From a virus, in IMG/VR virus record IMGVR_UViG_3300023179_000237, positions 1 to 39,673 of that record: a stretch of 39,673 nt of DNA. The stretch is one strand, 5' to 3'. Shown here piece by piece: positions 28,162 through 34,577 of this stretch. The position numbers and the translations under genes are program-made. The notes beneath the pieces were generated by a model. It was not told the DNA's origin. It was given only the letters and a program-made list of their open reading frames with translations, and did not search any database. Each line of letters starts with the position of its first letter. Positions within the stretch are counted from its first letter, which is position 1.

Positions 28162-28419
28162 ATGACCCTCACATTCAGCTGTTTCGGTTTTCATTCAACC
28201 GAAGTCTTCATCAAGTCTGACCATCGAATTGATATGATCGGTTATCTTACCGAGAAATATATGGGGCGTGATAAGGAGTGTGGGTGGGAATTTCATCCAC
28301 AATACGATGAACGGAGGTTTGAGAAGATTCCTTCCGAGGATAAAATCGTGGCAGAATACCTTCGACAGTATAAAGAAAAGGGTGTTTCCTTGAACAAAGA
28401 AATCGTTTACGCCGGATGA
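28162..28419 (+). CDS. hypothetical protein
   Basis: 85 residues; FSCFGFHSTEVFIKSDHRID then a helical charged end (KIVAEYLRQYKEKGVSLNKE). ATGA overlap with the next gene. No family is recognised. Confidence 0.6.
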   Translation: MTLTFSCFGFHSTEVFIKSDHRIDMIGYLTEKYMGRDKECGWEFHPQYDERRFEKIPSEDKIVAEYLRQYKEKGVSLNKEIVYAG

Positions 28420-28658
28420 TTCTTGCTGCTGCTATCCTCAAAGACGGTGTGATTTACACGGGCAAACGCCACTGTAATATCATCCGCGATACTCCCAAAC
28501 ATCTCAAAGTGGGTAAAGGACCGCATGTTCAAGGTTTCGTTGACCATGAGGGTAATTTTTTAAATCGGGAGGATGCTGCTAGGCACGCTAAACTCTGGGG
28601 GCAGGTGGAGAAACTCAAGTTCCATTCAAAAGAATTGTATAGCGAAGATTTGTGGTGA
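28416..28658 (+). CDS. conserved phage protein of unknown function
   Basis: 80 residues. ILAAAILKDGVIYTGKRHCN, VQGFVDHEGNFLNREDAARH and the end HSKELYSEDLW are the signature of a widespread phage family, small and beta-alpha in layout. Translationally coupled to the gene before through ATGA. Confidence 0.75.
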   Translation: MILAAAILKDGVIYTGKRHCNIIRDTPKHLKVGKGPHVQGFVDHEGNFLNREDAARHAKLWGQVEKLKFHSKELYSEDLW

Positions 28659-28712
28659 CATTTAAAAAAGAAATGATTGACGGAACCGTAATGGTCTGAT
28701 AAAGTCGTGTAT

Positions 28713-28997
28713 ATGAAAATTGTCCCCGTTGAAAATGACGGAAAAAACTATCGACTGGATTTTGAAAAAGCACTCGGCCTCGGCGTTCTTTCAGAAACTC
28801 GACAATTTAACATCACCCTCGACGAAGATCAGGTCGCAGTTTTATTGTCTGTGTGCAATCGAATTGGGGGTCCAGTTGCGGGTGCCCGTGGCGTGACAGA
28901 TGCTATTTTCCATAAACTGACTAAACTAGGTCCGGTAAAAACTGATTTTGATTTGACTGTTACCTACGATAATCCTGCGATTTACTTTAAAGATTAA
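28713..28997 (+). CDS. hypothetical protein
   Basis: 94 residues, MKIVPVENDGKNYRLDFEKA; alpha/beta with FNITLDEDQVAVLLSVCNRI. Start at 28713, seven bases after a TAAAGT -10 box. No family is recognised. Confidence 0.65.
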   Translation: MKIVPVENDGKNYRLDFEKALGLGVLSETRQFNITLDEDQVAVLLSVCNRIGGPVAGARGVTDAIFHKLTKLGPVKTDFDLTVTYDNPAIYFKD

Positions 28998-29075
28998 AGT
29001 AAAAAACGATTGACAATCAGCTGCTTTAGTTTAAGATATAAAAACTGTCGGACAACAAATAAAGAAAACAACACA

Positions 29076-29450
29076 ATGAATCGAGTTCACACACTCCGCA
29101 AGATGGGAAACAAGGTTAGCGTCACTCACCGCCGGCGTTATTATGACCCGGTGAATAAGCGATGGACTATGCTTTCACGTTATGAACGGTCGCTGGCACC
29201 CCTCCCCGATTTCGTCACGGCTGACGTTCGTGGGGGTGAGACGGAAGTTTCTCTCCGAACTAAGAGCGGCAAGGAGTTGACTTCGGTGGCAAAGTGTTCC
29301 AAGAAGGACATTTACGTTCGTTCCGTTGGCCTCAACACCGCATTGGATGGCTTGCTTTTTGAGGCAACCAAGCCCGTCGAGTGTTTCGTTGTCAACAATA
29401 CTGGAGTTTTCCCTCAATTGAATTTGGCTCCCGAGACTGCCAAACAGTAA
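29076..29450 (+). CDS. hypothetical basic protein
   Basis: 124 residues, RVHTLRKMGNKVSVTHRRRY, beta-rich afterwards. Here the promoter (TTGACA...TAAGAT at about 29009-29036) is about 40 nt from ATG, so this mRNA has a real 5' leader, unlike most genes here. Last rightward gene before the pseudoknot array, which could lie in its 3' UTR. It does not resemble a ToxN-type endoribonuclease. Confidence 0.65.
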   Translation: MNRVHTLRKMGNKVSVTHRRRYYDPVNKRWTMLSRYERSLAPLPDFVTADVRGGETEVSLRTKSGKELTSVAKCSKKDIYVRSVGLNTALDGLLFEATKPVECFVVNNTGVFPQLNLAPETAKQ

Positions 29451-29514
29451 AGTCTCGGATGGTGTTTAGGTGATCCATTCAAAATCATCATATATTAGAG
29501 AGTAATAGATAAAA

Positions 29515-29645
29515 ATAGAAAGTTTGAGAGAATCTTCAACAAAATCTCTCTGGTAGGTGCAAATGGTTTCGAGTTTTGACCAAGAAAAAACTCGTGGTGG
29601 AGGTAGAACGGTTTGAAGTTTAACCGAGAAAAAACTTCTGGCGGG
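29515..29645 (+). ncRNA. tandem pseudoknot array, three 44-nt units
   Basis: Three units end at 29550, 29594 and 29638 (exact 44-nt period), each followed by TGG. Order in each unit: strand a, strand b, a-complement, A-rich linker, b-complement, which is an H-type pseudoknot. a/a' is GTT/AAC, GGT/ACC and GGTT/AACC; b/b' is GAGAGA/TCTCTC, CGAGTTTT/AAAACTCG and GAAGTTT/AAACTTC. Stems change in a compensating way while the plan stays. Type III antitoxin RNAs (ToxI, CptI) have this design. No toxin gene is adjacent. Confidence 0.6.
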
Positions 29646-29650
29646 CGCAG

Positions 29651-29683
29651 GAAAGGAGCAGCAGCAATGTTGCTCCTTTCCAA
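29651..29683 (+). other. strong hairpin after the pseudoknot array
   Basis: GGAAAGGAGCA pairs with TGCTCCTTTCC (11 bp). It has no T tract on either strand and sits directly after unit 3, so it may protect or define the 3' end of the array RNA. Confidence 0.55.
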
Positions 29684-29695
29684 TGTCCTACGGAC

Positions 29696-29724
29696 ACAAA
29701 AAAACCGACTTCAAAAGAGTCGGT
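29696..29724 (-). terminator. terminator of the leftward tRNA cluster
   Basis: On the minus strand ACCGACT pairs with AGTCGGT around a CTTTTGA loop, then a run of seven T. It lies immediately after the last tRNA of the cluster. Confidence 0.85.
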
Positions 29725-29725
29725 C

Positions 29726-29812
29726 TGGAGCCCATGGCAGGAGTCGAACCTGCAGTTGGATTTCTCCTCCCGTTTACGAAACGGGGCCGTTACCAGTTAC
29801 GGTTACATGGGC
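29726..29812 (-). tRNA. tRNA-Thr(CGU) with extended variable arm
   Basis: Acceptor GCCCATG/CATGGGC, T-arm GCAGG-TTCGACT-CCTGC, CCA encoded, loop TTCGTAA. The 15-nt variable region forms GGA-GAAA-TCC, a tetraloop-capped mini stem, so the body is class II-like although the anticodon is for Thr (ACG). Confidence 0.85.
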
Positions 29813-29819
29813 ATTATAC

Positions 29820-29893
29820 GGAGCCTCCTCAGAGAATTGAACTCTGTCATCAGACTTACCAAGTCCGCAGGCTACCATTAACATCAAGGAGGC
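29820..29893 (-). tRNA. tRNA-Thr(GGU)
   Basis: Acceptor GCCTCCT/AGGAGGC, anticodon stem CGGAC/GTCTG with loop TTGGTAA, T-loop TTCAATT. Ends CCG, not CCA, so the tail must be completed by an enzyme. Confidence 0.85.
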
Positions 29894-29897
29894 ATCA

Positions 29898-29972
29898 CTA
29901 CAACGAGAGGGCTCGAACCTCTGACTCCGGCAATTATCGGGCCGGCAATGTTACCACTACACCATCGTCGTA
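29898..29972 (-). tRNA. tRNA, possibly Ile(GAU), enlarged anticodon loop
   Basis: Acceptor TACGACG/CGTTGTA and T-arm AGAGG-TTCGAGC-CCTCT are clear. The anticodon stem CCGGC/GCCGG closes a 9-nt loop CCGATAATT, two bases too long, so the anticodon (GAU by position of the central bases) is uncertain. No CCA. Confidence 0.65.
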
Positions 29973-30078
29973 GAGAAATTAATGTGGATTTCACCGGCTT
30001 CAACGGCCGTTTGTTCCCATCTGGGGGTACCTCCCAGATAATGGTCTATCACATTCTTGTGAACTGAGTTACTACATT
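29973..30078 (-). other. inter-tRNA spacer with hairpins
   Basis: 106-nt spacer, longer than most in the cluster. It contains ATCTGGG/CCCAGAT (30019-30039) and CGGC/GCCG pairs. No gene or promoter was recognised. Confidence 0.35.
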
Positions 30079-30156
30079 TGGAGATAAATGTGTGGAATCG
30101 AACCACTCTAACGACTCGAAACGTCGTCATGCGACCATTACATTATTATATTTACC
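30079..30156 (-). tRNA. tRNA-Glu(UUC)
   Basis: Acceptor GGTAAAT/ATTTATC, discriminator T, CCA encoded, anticodon stem ACGAC/GTCGT with loop GTTTCGA. The T-stem carries an extra pair and an A-A mismatch. Confidence 0.8.
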
Positions 30157-30178
30157 AACTTTCATCTCTTTCACAAAC

Positions 30179-30254
30179 TGGTAGGCCTGTAAGGATTTGA
30201 ACCTTAATTTTTGCGTTCGAAGCGCAACGTGATAGCCAGTTTCACTACAAGCCC
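30179..30254 (-). tRNA. tRNA-Arg(UCG)
   Basis: Acceptor GGGCTTG/CAGGCCT, CCA encoded, anticodon stem TTGCG/CGCAA with loop CTTCGAA, T-loop TTCAAAT. Confidence 0.9.
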
Positions 30255-30288
30255 ATTCTAAATTTATTAATTCCAAAACGTGTGTATA

Positions 30289-30438
30289 TCACGCACGGCA
30301 TCGTAGGTGACTCGGATAACACCCAAACATGAACTCATTGCCGTTTTCTTCAACTTGACGAGCAAACTCAGACACCGAACCAAAGATTTCCTCAATCAAA
30401 GATTCGTTTCTACAATCTCCCAATTTGTCCATGTTCAT
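30289..30438 (-). CDS. small acidic protein
   Basis: 49 residues, MNMDKLGDCRNESLIEEIFG, then FARQVEENGNEFMFGCYP. ATG one base after the TGA of the gene upstream, suggesting coupling. Helical, acidic; no family recognised. Confidence 0.5.
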   Translation of the reverse strand: MNMDKLGDCRNESLIEEIFGSVSEFARQVEENGNEFMFGCYPSHLRCRA

Positions 30439-30439
30439 A

Positions 30440-30617
30440 TCAATTTCCTCCCATCAATTGTGCGAGTTCGTATTGCCAAATGTGTTCCACTTGTTTAGTT
30501 TTTTGTGGTGCACCTTTATCGTTCACCCAGTGATGTGTCCAAACAATCATACTTTGAGTTCCTCCATCAATTTTTGGAGTGCCCTTAAAATACTCTTCGT
30601 TATTTCCAGTAATCATT
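30440..30617 (-). pseudogene. small gene broken by a one-base frameshift
   Basis: A promoter (TTGACT...TAGAAT) ends nine bases before ATG at 30617, but the frame stops after ten codons (MITGNKRRVF). From the GAA six codons in, the neighbouring frame is open to TGA at 30440 and reads EEYFKGTPKIDGG...IVWTHHWVNDKG...MGGN. Removing one T of TTT near 30600-30602 joins them into about 58 residues. Either a mutation, a sequencing error or programmed frameshifting. Confidence 0.45.
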
Positions 30618-30731
30618 AGGGAAACATTCTACCATGACTTTAAATAAAGTCAATACCTCGTTCTGAATCTGCCAATCGTTTCTCCTTCGATTCAGACAAA
30701 CATCTCGAAAACGTTAAAAGGATGTCCGGGG

Positions 30732-30807
30732 TGGTTGCAGCCGTGGGAGTCGAACCCACCTATTCTGTCTTATGAGGACAGCGCCTGATCCGCTCAGCCA
30801 GACTGCA
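30732..30807 (-). tRNA. tRNA-Met(CAU)
   Basis: Acceptor TGCAGTC/GGCTGCA, discriminator A, CCA encoded, anticodon stem CTGTC/GACAG with loop CTCATAA, T-loop TTCGACT. Elongator, initiator or lysidine-modified Ile2 cannot be told apart by eye; the 1-72 pair T-A argues against initiator. Confidence 0.85.
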
Positions 30808-30813
30808 ATTTGT

Positions 30814-31014
30814 TTAATCCGTAAGCAATTGGTAAAGAAGACCTTTACCGTAACCGATACACCGTCCAGCGAATTCATTCACTTGTCGGTTATGAGCGGT
30901 GTAAGTTCCAACGATAGGTCCAGAGAACTTGCGAGCAACAGCGTCGCCGTTCGGTCTGGTTTCGATGAATCCGATGATGAGGTTATTTCTATCTCTAATA
31001 GTTTCTGTATCCAT
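30814..31014 (-). CDS. hypothetical protein
   Basis: 66 residues, MDTETIRDRNNLIIGFIETR, then DAVARKFSGPIVGTYTAHNR; resembles a small beta-rich phage protein. Start at 31014, ten bases after TATTAT of a TTGACA promoter; the earlier M at 31044 lies in the promoter. Ends just before tRNA-Met. Confidence 0.6.
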   Translation of the reverse strand: MDTETIRDRNNLIIGFIETRPNGDAVARKFSGPIVGTYTAHNRQVNEFAGRCIGYGKGLLYQLLTD

Positions 31015-31445
31015 ATGTTCAAACATAATACCCCATCGTTTCAATTATGTCAATGGAGATTTGAAGAAATGTTACGGGAAGACTTAATCGTGAAGATGCT
31101 TCTTCTTGGCCACCGTATTAGCCAAATTGACCGATGGGATTTCACAGGAGACTAACACACTATGAATAAATGTCAGCTTTGTATTTCCGTTTTCGTTCTT
31201 TCCATACAAATGTATGGAATCTATCCATCGGTTAAATTGATCTGGGATTTCACAGGCATCAAATCGGTATATTTGCTTCGCAACCGGGACAATCTACTCC
31301 GATTGATTTATAAACCTAGTCCGGTAATCATCCCACTTAGGAGAGGGAATTTCCCGTCTATACAGACAAAATTGTTTTGAAAGAACTTATTGAACCGACA
31401 ACCAATTATTTCATACTTTGGTCGTCGAGTCAACTATTTATTTAT
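31015..31445. other. 430-nt stretch without a convincing gene
   Basis: Holds the promoter for 31014, a 14-nt direct repeat TGGGATTTCACAGG (31135 and 31243, 108 nt apart) and the hairpin TCCATAC/GTATGGA (31201-31218). Short rightward frames share the peptide WDFTG at both repeats but lack promoters. Possibly debris around the HNH insertion at 31446. Confidence 0.4.
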
Positions 31446-31943
31446 ATGAAAAAGACAATTAAAGATTTCATCACCTGTAAAGGATCTAATAAGTATGGTA
31501 GCATCAGATGTCATGCCAGAAAAGTGACCTCAACCAGACAACAAAAGTGTAAAAAATGTGAATATGATAAGCACGTAGAAACGTGTCATATCAAACCGAT
31601 TTGTTTATTCGATGAATCCACTCCCATTGAGATTGTAAATGCTGATAGTAACCTGTTATTGTTATGTCCAAATTGTCATTGGGAACACGACGATATTTTA
31701 AGTTCTAAAATCAGAAAATTAGAAACTACGTGCAAGTGTGGGAACGTAAAATATCGTTATTCTAAAATATGCGATTTATGCGAACGTGAACGTAGAAAGA
31801 AAGAAACTCCACGAAAAGTAATAAATCGTCCATCTAAAGAAGAATTGGATGTGATGGCATCAACTATGCCAATGACATCCATCGGTAAGAAATATGGTGT
31901 ATCGGATAATTGTATTCGTAAGTGGATTAAGTCCTACGTTTAA
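31446..31943 (+). CDS. HNH endonuclease with C-terminal helix-turn-helix
   Basis: 165 residues from ATG 31446 (frame open from 31377). CKKCEYDKHVETCHIKPI and LLLLCPNCHWEHDDI form the HNH/zinc core; a second Cys pair CKCGN; the C-terminal TSIGKKYGVSDNCIRKWI is a helix-turn-helix also seen in the HNH at 34837. Rightward in a leftward tRNA cluster and AT-rich: a mobile insertion next to a tRNA-like gene. Confidence 0.8.
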   Translation: MKKTIKDFITCKGSNKYGSIRCHARKVTSTRQQKCKKCEYDKHVETCHIKPICLFDESTPIEIVNADSNLLLLCPNCHWEHDDILSSKIRKLETTCKCGNVKYRYSKICDLCERERRKKETPRKVINRPSKEELDVMASTMPMTSIGKKYGVSDNCIRKWIKSYV

Positions 31944-31947
31944 TGTT

Positions 31948-32022
31948 GGCCCGACCAGCACTCGTCCTGGCTCTCTTCCGCTTATGAGGCGGGCGCTTAT
32001 ACAAAGATTTAAGCTTCGGGCC
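31948..32022 (-). tRNA. degenerate tRNA-like gene, CAU loop
   Basis: Acceptor GGCCCGA/TCGGGCC is perfect. The anticodon stem CCGC/GCGG holds CTCATAA. The D-loop lacks GG and the T-loop reads GACGAGT, so tertiary contacts would be lost. Ends ACA. It abuts the HNH gene end (31943) and could be its target or a damaged tRNA. Confidence 0.45.
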
Positions 32023-32028
32023 AATTAG

Positions 32029-32238
32029 TTAATTGCTACCAAACCGAAAAGACGTGACTCCGCAATCACCATCATGGAAACCCAATTTATCCAAAGCAAC
32101 TTGATCTTCCACAGACAATTCACTCCACTGAACACCATTGACAATGAGTTCATCATGTTCACAGTGGGTAGGATACTTGTCTTCACCCAAACCATTGTAT
32201 TTGGCAAGAATCGTGAGGGCTTTGATTAGGTCGTTCAT
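32029..32238 (-). CDS. hypothetical protein
   Basis: 69 residues, NDLIKALTILAKYNGLGEDK, with HCEHDELIVNGVQWSELSVE. Acidic, helical. Last gene of a four-gene leftward unit from 32900. Confidence 0.6.
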   Translation of the reverse strand: MNDLIKALTILAKYNGLGEDKYPTHCEHDELIVNGVQWSELSVEDQVALDKLGFHDGDCGVTSFRFGSN

Positions 32239-32241
32239 AAC

Positions 32242-32421
32242 TTAAATCTTTTCCAAAGCTGCTAACACGGTTTCAGCAAGATGGGTTTGTCCATCATCGT
32301 AACCAATTTGGTAAGCATCGTCAACATTACCACCACAGTCGTCGTTGACCATGAAATCTTCCGAATCACACCGAGCGGGATTCTTCGTGAGCTTTTTAAG
32401 CATTTCTACAAGTTCGTTCAT
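32242..32421 (-). CDS. hypothetical protein
   Basis: 59 residues, MNELVEMLKKLTKNPARCDS; acidic, helical end (THLAETVLAALEKI). Start chosen four bases after the previous stop; the frame from 32451 overlaps that gene. Confidence 0.6.
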   Translation of the reverse strand: MNELVEMLKKLTKNPARCDSEDFMVNDDCGGNVDDAYQIGYDDGQTHLAETVLAALEKI

Positions 32422-32425
32422 AAAA

Positions 32426-32665
32426 TTAAAGAACTTCCACCGTAATTTCACTTGGAGGGGAAACTCGTTTCAATAGAGTGATCTGTGCCACGTAATACAC
32501 TTCACGTTTGCCGTGGTCGAGATAGAACGTTTTAATATCGTCGAGCGCCGCCTTCTCATTCACATAGAAATTGGCCAACGTGACGTCTTCTGTGCTCTCG
32601 CCTTCCGCGTCAACCAAATTCTCTTCGGAATTGAAAATGACGTAGGGGAAATTAAGTTTCTTCAT
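32426..32665 (-). CDS. hypothetical protein
   Basis: 79 residues, MKKLNFPYVIFNSEENLVDA, beta-alpha with YYVAQITLLKRVSPPSEITV. Own promoter with TTGTAA...TAAGAT overlapping the end of the upstream gene; ATG eight bases after the -10 box. Confidence 0.6.
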   Translation of the reverse strand: MKKLNFPYVIFNSEENLVDAEGESTEDVTLANFYVNEKAALDDIKTFYLDHGKREVYYVAQITLLKRVSPPSEITVEVL

Positions 32666-32690
32666 AGGAGACAATCTTACACCACTTCTT

Positions 32691-32900
32691 TTAAATTACA
32701 ACACCTTTTTTCTTCAAAGTTCGTTTGAAAACAGTGTTGTCACTGAGGGAATTCCATTCCGACGGACGACTTAAAACATGACGGATGGCGTGAAGGGCGT
32801 CAAAGTTAATAAGGCTTTTCCCTTTGCCCTTCCCAGGCAACATATCAACATTGTCAAGGATTTTGTTGATGGTTTCAACGAGTTCAGAAGGATGTTTCAT
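32691..32900 (-). CDS. hypothetical protein
   Basis: 69 residues, MKHPSELVETINKILDNVDM, basic middle (GKGKGKSLINFDALHAIRH). Promoter TTGACA...TAAAGT, ATG eight bases later; the frame from 32918 includes it. The next promoter overlaps its stop. Confidence 0.6.
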   Translation of the reverse strand: MKHPSELVETINKILDNVDMLPGKGKGKSLINFDALHAIRHVLSRPSEWNSLSDNTVFKRTLKKKGVVI

Positions 32901-32947
32901 GTAAGACAACTTTACCACTTTTTATCGAATTGTCAACCGCTTTCTGT

Positions 32948-33035
32948 GGTCCCATCCAGAATCGAACTGGCCAGTACCCCAATCTAGGGATTATACGTGT
33001 TATAAGCACGCCCATGCACCTTACATCTTGGGACC
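32948..33035 (-). tRNA. tRNA with UAU anticodon and long variable arm
   Basis: Acceptor GGTCCCA/TGGGACC, anticodon stem GCGTG/CACGT with loop CTTATAA, T-loop TTCGATT. A variable region of about 23 nt includes ATCCC/GGGGT, a class II arm, yet the anticodon is for Ile (ATA). Ends CAG, not CCA. Confidence 0.8.
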
Positions 33036-33042
33036 AATAAAT

Positions 33043-33285
33043 TTACACCAAAATTCTAAACGTGAAGTCTTTTGTTGGACACGCACCGCTGGTCAACCAA
33101 ACCTTTCGGTCTTCCCAATCACCGACATCTCCACTCAACCTTGCAAGTATAGACTCAATTTGGGGTTTGTCAACACCGACGGTATTAACGTAAATCTTTC
33201 CTCCACGGTTCCTCACAGACACCTTGAATGGCGTCGGACAATCCACGAGTCTAACGATTTCTTTTCTAAGTTCTTTCGTTGTCAT
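33043..33285 (-). CDS. hypothetical protein
   Basis: 80 residues, TTKELRKEIVRLVDCPTPFK, beta-alpha pattern with VDKPQIESILARLSGD. Starts nine bases after the previous stop. No family is recognised. Confidence 0.6.
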   Translation of the reverse strand: MTTKELRKEIVRLVDCPTPFKVSVRNRGGKIYVNTVGVDKPQIESILARLSGDVGDWEDRKVWLTSGACPTKDFTFRILV

Positions 33286-33294
33286 AAAATAATT

Positions 33295-33486
33295 TCAATC
33301 CATCGAGATGCCACTGAATTCCGTCCATGAAACATTTATCTGTGGAGAAGTTTTCCCACCGAATCTGGCACGACTTTCATCTGAGAGATATGACCTCAAA
33401 GATCTACGGAGATTAGCTTCATCGTAAACATACGTCACGTTAGAATCTCGACGTATTACTTTAGTGTCGTCAAATTTCTTCCACAT
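33295..33486 (-). CDS. hypothetical protein, start abuts a tRNA
   Basis: 63 residues, MWKKFDDTKVIRRDSNVTYV. ATG is four bases after the CCA of tRNA-Ile(GAU), so 3' processing of the tRNA would create a near-leaderless mRNA. No family is recognised. Confidence 0.6.
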   Translation of the reverse strand: MWKKFDDTKVIRRDSNVTYVYDEANLRRSLRSYLSDESRARFGGKTSPQINVSWTEFSGISMD

Positions 33487-33490
33487 AAAT

Positions 33491-33565
33491 TGGTTGTCAT
33501 AGAGAATTTTGAAATCTCGACCCTTCCCTTATCAAGAGAACGCTCTGCCTCTGAGCTATATGACA
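33491..33565 (-). tRNA. tRNA-Ile(GAU)
   Basis: Acceptor TGTCATA/TATGACA, discriminator A, CCA encoded, D-arm GCTC/GAGC, anticodon stem TTCTC/GGGAA with loop TTGATAA. One T-T mismatch in the T-stem. Confidence 0.85.
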
Positions 33566-33690
33566 ATGAAAACCATGACGGAGAGTACTGTCGTAGTGGG
33601 CTACGAAGCCTATAGGTAATCGTGGTGTTGGTAACAAACCGACATTGATCCACGCCTACGTTGGTTATCTCAACCGTCAAAGAACAAAAA

Positions 33691-33766
33691 TGGTGCGCCC
33701 GGCGAGACTCGAACTCGCGACCAAGTGGTTAAAAGCCACCTGCTCTACCAACTGAGCTACAAGCGC
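33691..33766 (-). tRNA. tRNA-Lys(UUU)
   Basis: Acceptor GCGCTTG/CGGGCGC, CCA encoded, anticodon stem GGTGG/CCACT with loop CTTTTAA. Canonical throughout. The spacer to tRNA-Ile holds a coding-like frame from a TTG at 33680 that would run into that tRNA; not called. Confidence 0.9.
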
Positions 33767-33772
33767 ATTATA

Positions 33773-33952
33773 CTATCGACTCATTCTTAAACCGGCATCA
33801 AATCCGTGTTTGTATCCATCAATGTAGTGATTCTGTTCACCGATACTCCAATCCGAAGGAAAGTTGAATTCAGTCTTCTCTCGGAGATTACTTGAAGCAT
33901 CTGAGTAACCGTCTTCTTCACCGAACTGCCACGCTTCAGTAGTTGATTTCAT
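33773..33952 (-). CDS. hypothetical protein
   Basis: 59 residues, MKSTTEAWQFGEEDGYSDAS, acidic then GYKHGFDAGLRMSR. Start at 33952, eight bases after TAAAGT of a TTGACT promoter. Ends six bases before tRNA-Lys. Confidence 0.6.
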   Translation of the reverse strand: MKSTTEAWQFGEEDGYSDASSNLREKTEFNFPSDWSIGEQNHYIDGYKHGFDAGLRMSR

Positions 33953-33984
33953 GTAGGACAACTTTACCACCGAACGATAAAAAG

Positions 33985-34176
33985 TCAATTAAGAAATTCG
34001 TTTATCGGAACGGTGAAACACACGTCACCATCTTCAATGTCGTGGAGGTTACATTCGGTGTCAATTTCGTCAAGAGTCACCAACTTGTCTCCTGGCCAAC
34101 GTCGGTCATCGGAATAAATGTGCAACGATCCGAGGGAGATTTCAACGTGTAGGTATTTTCTTTTCATACTTGGCAT
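33985..34176 (-). CDS. hypothetical protein, start abuts a tRNA
   Basis: 63 residues, MPSMKRKYLHVEISLGSLHI, then acidic. ATG is three bases (ATT) after the CCA of tRNA-Cys; a second Met three codons on is possible. Its TGA stop is in TTGACT of the promoter for 33952. Confidence 0.6.
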   Translation of the reverse strand: MPSMKRKYLHVEISLGSLHIYSDDRRWPGDKLVTLDEIDTECNLHDIEDGDVCFTVPINEFLN

Positions 34177-34179
34177 AAT

Positions 34180-34255
34180 TGGAGCACCGTGTAGGAGTCG
34201 AACCTACTTGAAACTCTTTTGCAGAGAGTTGCCTTGCCGTCCAGACCCACGATGC
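34180..34255 (-). tRNA. tRNA-Cys(GCA)
   Basis: Acceptor GCATCGT/ACGGTGC, CCA encoded, anticodon stem ACTCT/AGAGT with loop CTGCAAA. A promoter TTGACA...TAATCT lies just upstream (about 34280-34310). Confidence 0.9.
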
Positions 34256-34313
34256 TTGAAGGGTTTGTAAATTCATCTCAAATAAGATTACCACACTTAT
34301 TTTAATTGTCAAG

Positions 34314-34387
34314 TGGCAGTCCCTGCTGGAGTCGAACCAACTTAGCCCGTTTCAGAGACGGGAACACGGCCGTTATGTTAAGGGACT
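34314..34387 (-). tRNA. tRNA-Gln(CUG)
   Basis: Acceptor AGTCCCT/AGGGACT, G73 as usual for Gln, CCA encoded, anticodon stem CCCGT/ACGGG with loop CTCTGAA. Confidence 0.9.
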
Positions 34388-34388
34388 A

Positions 34389-34462
34389 TGGCTGGGACGG
34401 AGGGACTTGAACCCCCAATCTTCTCGTTCAAAGCGAGGTGCAATACATTATGCTACATCCCA
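34389..34462 (-). tRNA. tRNA-Gln(UUG)
   Basis: Acceptor TGGGATG/CGTCCCA with G73 and CCA, anticodon stem CTCG/CGAG with loop CTTTGAA. One base from the next tRNA; the two Gln genes form a dicistron. Confidence 0.9.
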
Positions 34463-34474
34463 ATTGGAAAATGT

Positions 34475-34572
34475 GGCAGAGTGCTAGTAATTTACACCAC
34501 ACCCGATAAATTCTTCGGATTCGACATCCTTTATCATTGGGTGTCCGGACTTTAAACCCCGGAACTGCTGCC
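34475..34572. ncRNA. 98-nt rod-like folded element between tRNAs
   Basis: Closed by GGCAG/CTGCC. Inside lie TCCGG/CCGGA and a long arm ACACCC/GGGTGT continuing as GATAAA/TTTATC and GGAT/ATCC. About 25 pairs in 98 nt at a tRNA position. No anticodon or T-arm. Orientation cannot be told, but the surrounding tRNAs are on the minus strand. Confidence 0.5.
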
Positions 34573-34577
34573 TTAAA

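Noticed and set aside
29515-29645. CRISPR array
   Set aside because: The 44-nt period has no conserved repeat with unique spacers; what is kept is the pairing plan, not the sequence, and there are no cas genes.
29613-29973. Rightward frames of 75-96 codons over the first tRNAs
   Set aside because: They are read from the antisense strand of canonical tRNA genes.
33456-33680. 74-codon leftward frame from a TTG after tRNA-Lys
   Set aside because: Its second half is tRNA-Ile; the first 38 codons look coding-like but no separate start or stop supports a gene.
34237-34290. 44-codon ORF starting eight bases after a -10 box and running through tRNA-Cys
   Set aside because: Most of it is tRNA sequence; the promoter is explained by the tRNA.
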